Assembly: GCA_937959275.1 (NCBI GenBank)
Contig: CALGLU010000042.1
Coordinates: 1 to 64,000, forward strand
Length of the DNA: 64,000 nucleotides
DNA from: an uncultured Saprospiraceae bacterium
GTDB lineage: Bacteria > Bacteroidota > Bacteroidia > Chitinophagales > Saprospiraceae
Direction of reading: 5' to 3'
Positions 62,801 through 64,000 of this stretch are shown one piece after another. Position numbers and translations under genes: made by a program. The notes beneath the pieces were generated by a model. The model saw only the letters and a list, made by a program, of their open reading frames with translations, did not search any database and was not told the DNA's origin. Position 1 is the stretch's first letter; every line of letters begins with the position of its first letter.

Positions 62801-63586
62801 ATGGATCTACAATCACTACCCGGCCTGCAACAATTCAATTTAACTGGAAAAGTGGCCATCATCACTGGCGGATCAAAAGGCTTAGGCTTAGCAATGGCTG
62901 CGGGGTTAGCGTCTTCTGGAGCAAACATTGTAATCGTAAATCGAAACGCAGCTGCAGGAATAGCAGCAGTCAAATTAATAGCTAATGAATACCCTGTAAA
63001 CGCTCTAGCTATTAATGCCGATGTCACAAGTCAAAAGCAAATGGAAAAAATGGCAGCTACTGCGATTAAAAGAATGGGGCGTATTGACATCTTAATCAAC
63101 AATGCAGGCATCAATATCCGCGGAGGTATCGAAGAATTAAGTTACACAGATTTTCAAAAAGTCATGAAAGTAAATGTTGATGGCATGTGGCTAGCATCGC
63201 GGGCAGTTGTGCCATTCATGAAAGAACAAAAATGGGGTCGCATTATAAATTTGGCAAGCACACTTGGACTCGTTGGTTTAGCAAATCGTACTCCATACAC
63301 GAGCAGTAAGGGTGCCGTTGTGCAGATGACACGCGCATTAGGCATTGAATTAGCTCCCTTTCAGATTAGTGTCAACGCAATTTGTCCAGGACCATTTTTA
63401 ACAGAAATGAATATTCCAATCGCCAATACAAAAGAAGCAAAACAATTTATTGTAGGAGCAACTGCATTAAAGCGCTGGGGCGAATTAAAAGAAATTCAAG
63501 GTGCTGCTATTTTTTTAGCAAGTGATGCCGCCAGTTACATGGTTGGATCAACAGTGACCGTAGATGGCGGTTGGACTGCCCAATAG
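62801..63586 (+). CDS. SDR-family oxidoreductase, gluconate 5-dehydrogenase-like
   Basis: A 261-residue short-chain dehydrogenase: TGGSKGLGLAMA (about residues 23-34), NNAGINIRG, the catalytic Ser in NLASTLGLVG, and YTSSK. ASDAASYMVGSTVTVDGGWTAQ ends the protein. It resembles gluconate 5-dehydrogenase and 2-deoxygluconate 3-dehydrogenase; the substrate is not certain. It has its own promoter region of about 110 bases and a terminator follows. Confidence 0.82.
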   Translation: MDLQSLPGLQQFNLTGKVAIITGGSKGLGLAMAAGLASSGANIVIVNRNAAAGIAAVKLIANEYPVNALAINADVTSQKQMEKMAATAIKRMGRIDILINNAGINIRGGIEELSYTDFQKVMKVNVDGMWLASRAVVPFMKEQKWGRIINLASTLGLVGLANRTPYTSSKGAVVQMTRALGIELAPFQISVNAICPGPFLTEMNIPIANTKEAKQFIVGATALKRWGELKEIQGAAIFLASDAASYMVGSTVTVDGGWTAQ

Positions 63587-63605
63587 ATCACTTTACTAAT
63601 CTGGA

Positions 63606-63638
63606 ATTGACATTGACATTCAAATTGACATTGATATT
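63606..63638. repeat. Short direct repeat ATTGACATTGACATT
   Basis: Two 15-base units (63606-63620 and 63624-63638) with one difference. They lie in the 126-base gap after the SDR gene. No function is suggested. Confidence 0.5.
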
Positions 63639-63665
63639 GCTACAAATCTATACTCTACCAATACA

Positions 63666-63695
63666 AAAGCCAGTATCAAGTGACACTGGCTTTTT
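63666..63695. terminator. Bidirectional terminator
   Basis: AAAGCCAGT (63666-63674) pairs with ACTGGCTTT (63685-63693), with A runs before and T runs after. It sits between the convergent SDR and CDGSH genes and can serve both. Confidence 0.85.
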
Positions 63696-63712
63696 ATTTT
63701 ATTAAGCAAAGA

Positions 63713-63961
63713 TTATCCTTGCAAGGCCTTATGTGAACCATCACAGTAAGGAGGATTCTTTGTTTGCTTGCATGTACATAAAAACACAGCCTTAGTCTCA
63801 GTTTCAGTGACTTTCAAATTCGTCATTCCTGAATCTCTATGTGCTCCATTGCAGAATGGTTGCTTATCTGATAATCCACAAGTACACCAGGCATATGTTT
63901 TTCCTGCTTCTGCTTCATATTTGATTGGAGCTGTTCCTGCTATTTTAGGTAAATCTGACAT
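63713..63961 (-). CDS. CDGSH iron-sulfur domain protein
   Basis: An 82-residue protein with two CDGSH-type [2Fe-2S] motifs: CTCGLSDKQPFCNGAH (about residues 27-42) and CTCKQTKNPPYCDGSH (about 63-78), each with the 3Cys-1His ligand set. It is the tandem MitoNEET-like type seen in bacteria and probably carries two labile clusters for redox or cluster transfer. It is alone on this strand at the end of the window. Confidence 0.9.
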   Translation of the reverse strand: MSDLPKIAGTAPIKYEAEAGKTYAWCTCGLSDKQPFCNGAHRDSGMTNLKVTETETKAVFLCTCKQTKNPPYCDGSHKALQG

Positions 63962-64000
63962 CGGTTATAGTTTAGTGGATGTAAAAAATAATTAACGAGA

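Overview
This window is chromosomal DNA from a member of the Bacteroidota (Bacteroidetes), most likely a free-living, AT-rich Saprospiria or Cytophagia type. The evidence is two SusC/SusD outer-membrane uptake pairs, a FISUMP-domain protein, a GxxExxY protein, a Lacal_2735-type small protein, lipoprotein signal peptides, few Shine-Dalgarno sequences, and a TAnnTTTG-type promoter element. No rRNA, plasmid origin, phage structural genes, CRISPR array or intact transposase was seen. One tRNA gene (tRNA-Val, anticodon GAC) is present.

Layout. 1-886: gene-free and rich in hairpins. 887-2137: unknown acidic protein. 2246-4708: metal-homeostasis operon (DtxR/MntR repressor, metal-binding protein, ABC ATPase) with its own operator but no permease gene. 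4709-6531: decayed TPR gene. 6674-10510: RhlG-like SDR facing a sucrose-use pair (sucrose phosphorylase and MFS sugar transporter) behind a LacI-type palindrome. 10537-13411: accessory patch with a tripartite HipBST-like kinase toxin-antitoxin operon and a DUF6624 gene, both bordered by copies of one hairpin repeat, plus a decayed second copy of the 3' end of the neighbouring marR gene. 13411-19913: MarR regulator divergent from a tyrosine/homogentisate catabolic operon (hppD, CoA transferase A/B, hmgA, fahA, flavoprotein). 20252-25525: FISUMP protein, DUF6958-like protein, metallophosphoesterase lipoprotein, FG-GAP protein and a membrane protein. 25669-29405: a small membrane protein with two Cys-Pro...Cys motifs, and an FAD oxidoreductase next to a membrane 4Fe-4S protein. 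30236-30544: tRNA-Val with a partial upstream duplicate. 30702-32684: orphan TPR histidine kinase. 33170-37127: Nramp fragment, frameshifted serine hydrolase, spinster-like MFS transporter and SMP-30 lactonase. 37386-43071: secreted protein and the first SusC/SusD pair. 43147-46590: GxxExxY gene between repeats, then topoisomerase III. 46823-54183: SDR, Na+ symporter, lipoprotein, Fic protein, SH3 protein and AEC transporter. 54443-60799: second SusC/SusD operon, ending in a Tat-exported aminotransferase. 61186-63961: helical repeat protein, SDR and CDGSH protein.

The most unusual signals are (1) a family of five dispersed intergenic elements, about 90-167 bp, with a conserved core and terminal arms that stay complementary although their sequence differs between copies; (2) the HipBST-like operon and the repeat-bounded cassette structure around it; and (3) several decaying genes: the TPR gene, the Nramp fragment, the serine hydrolase and the second marR tail. 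All function calls come from reading translated sequence and recalling families; no database search was run.
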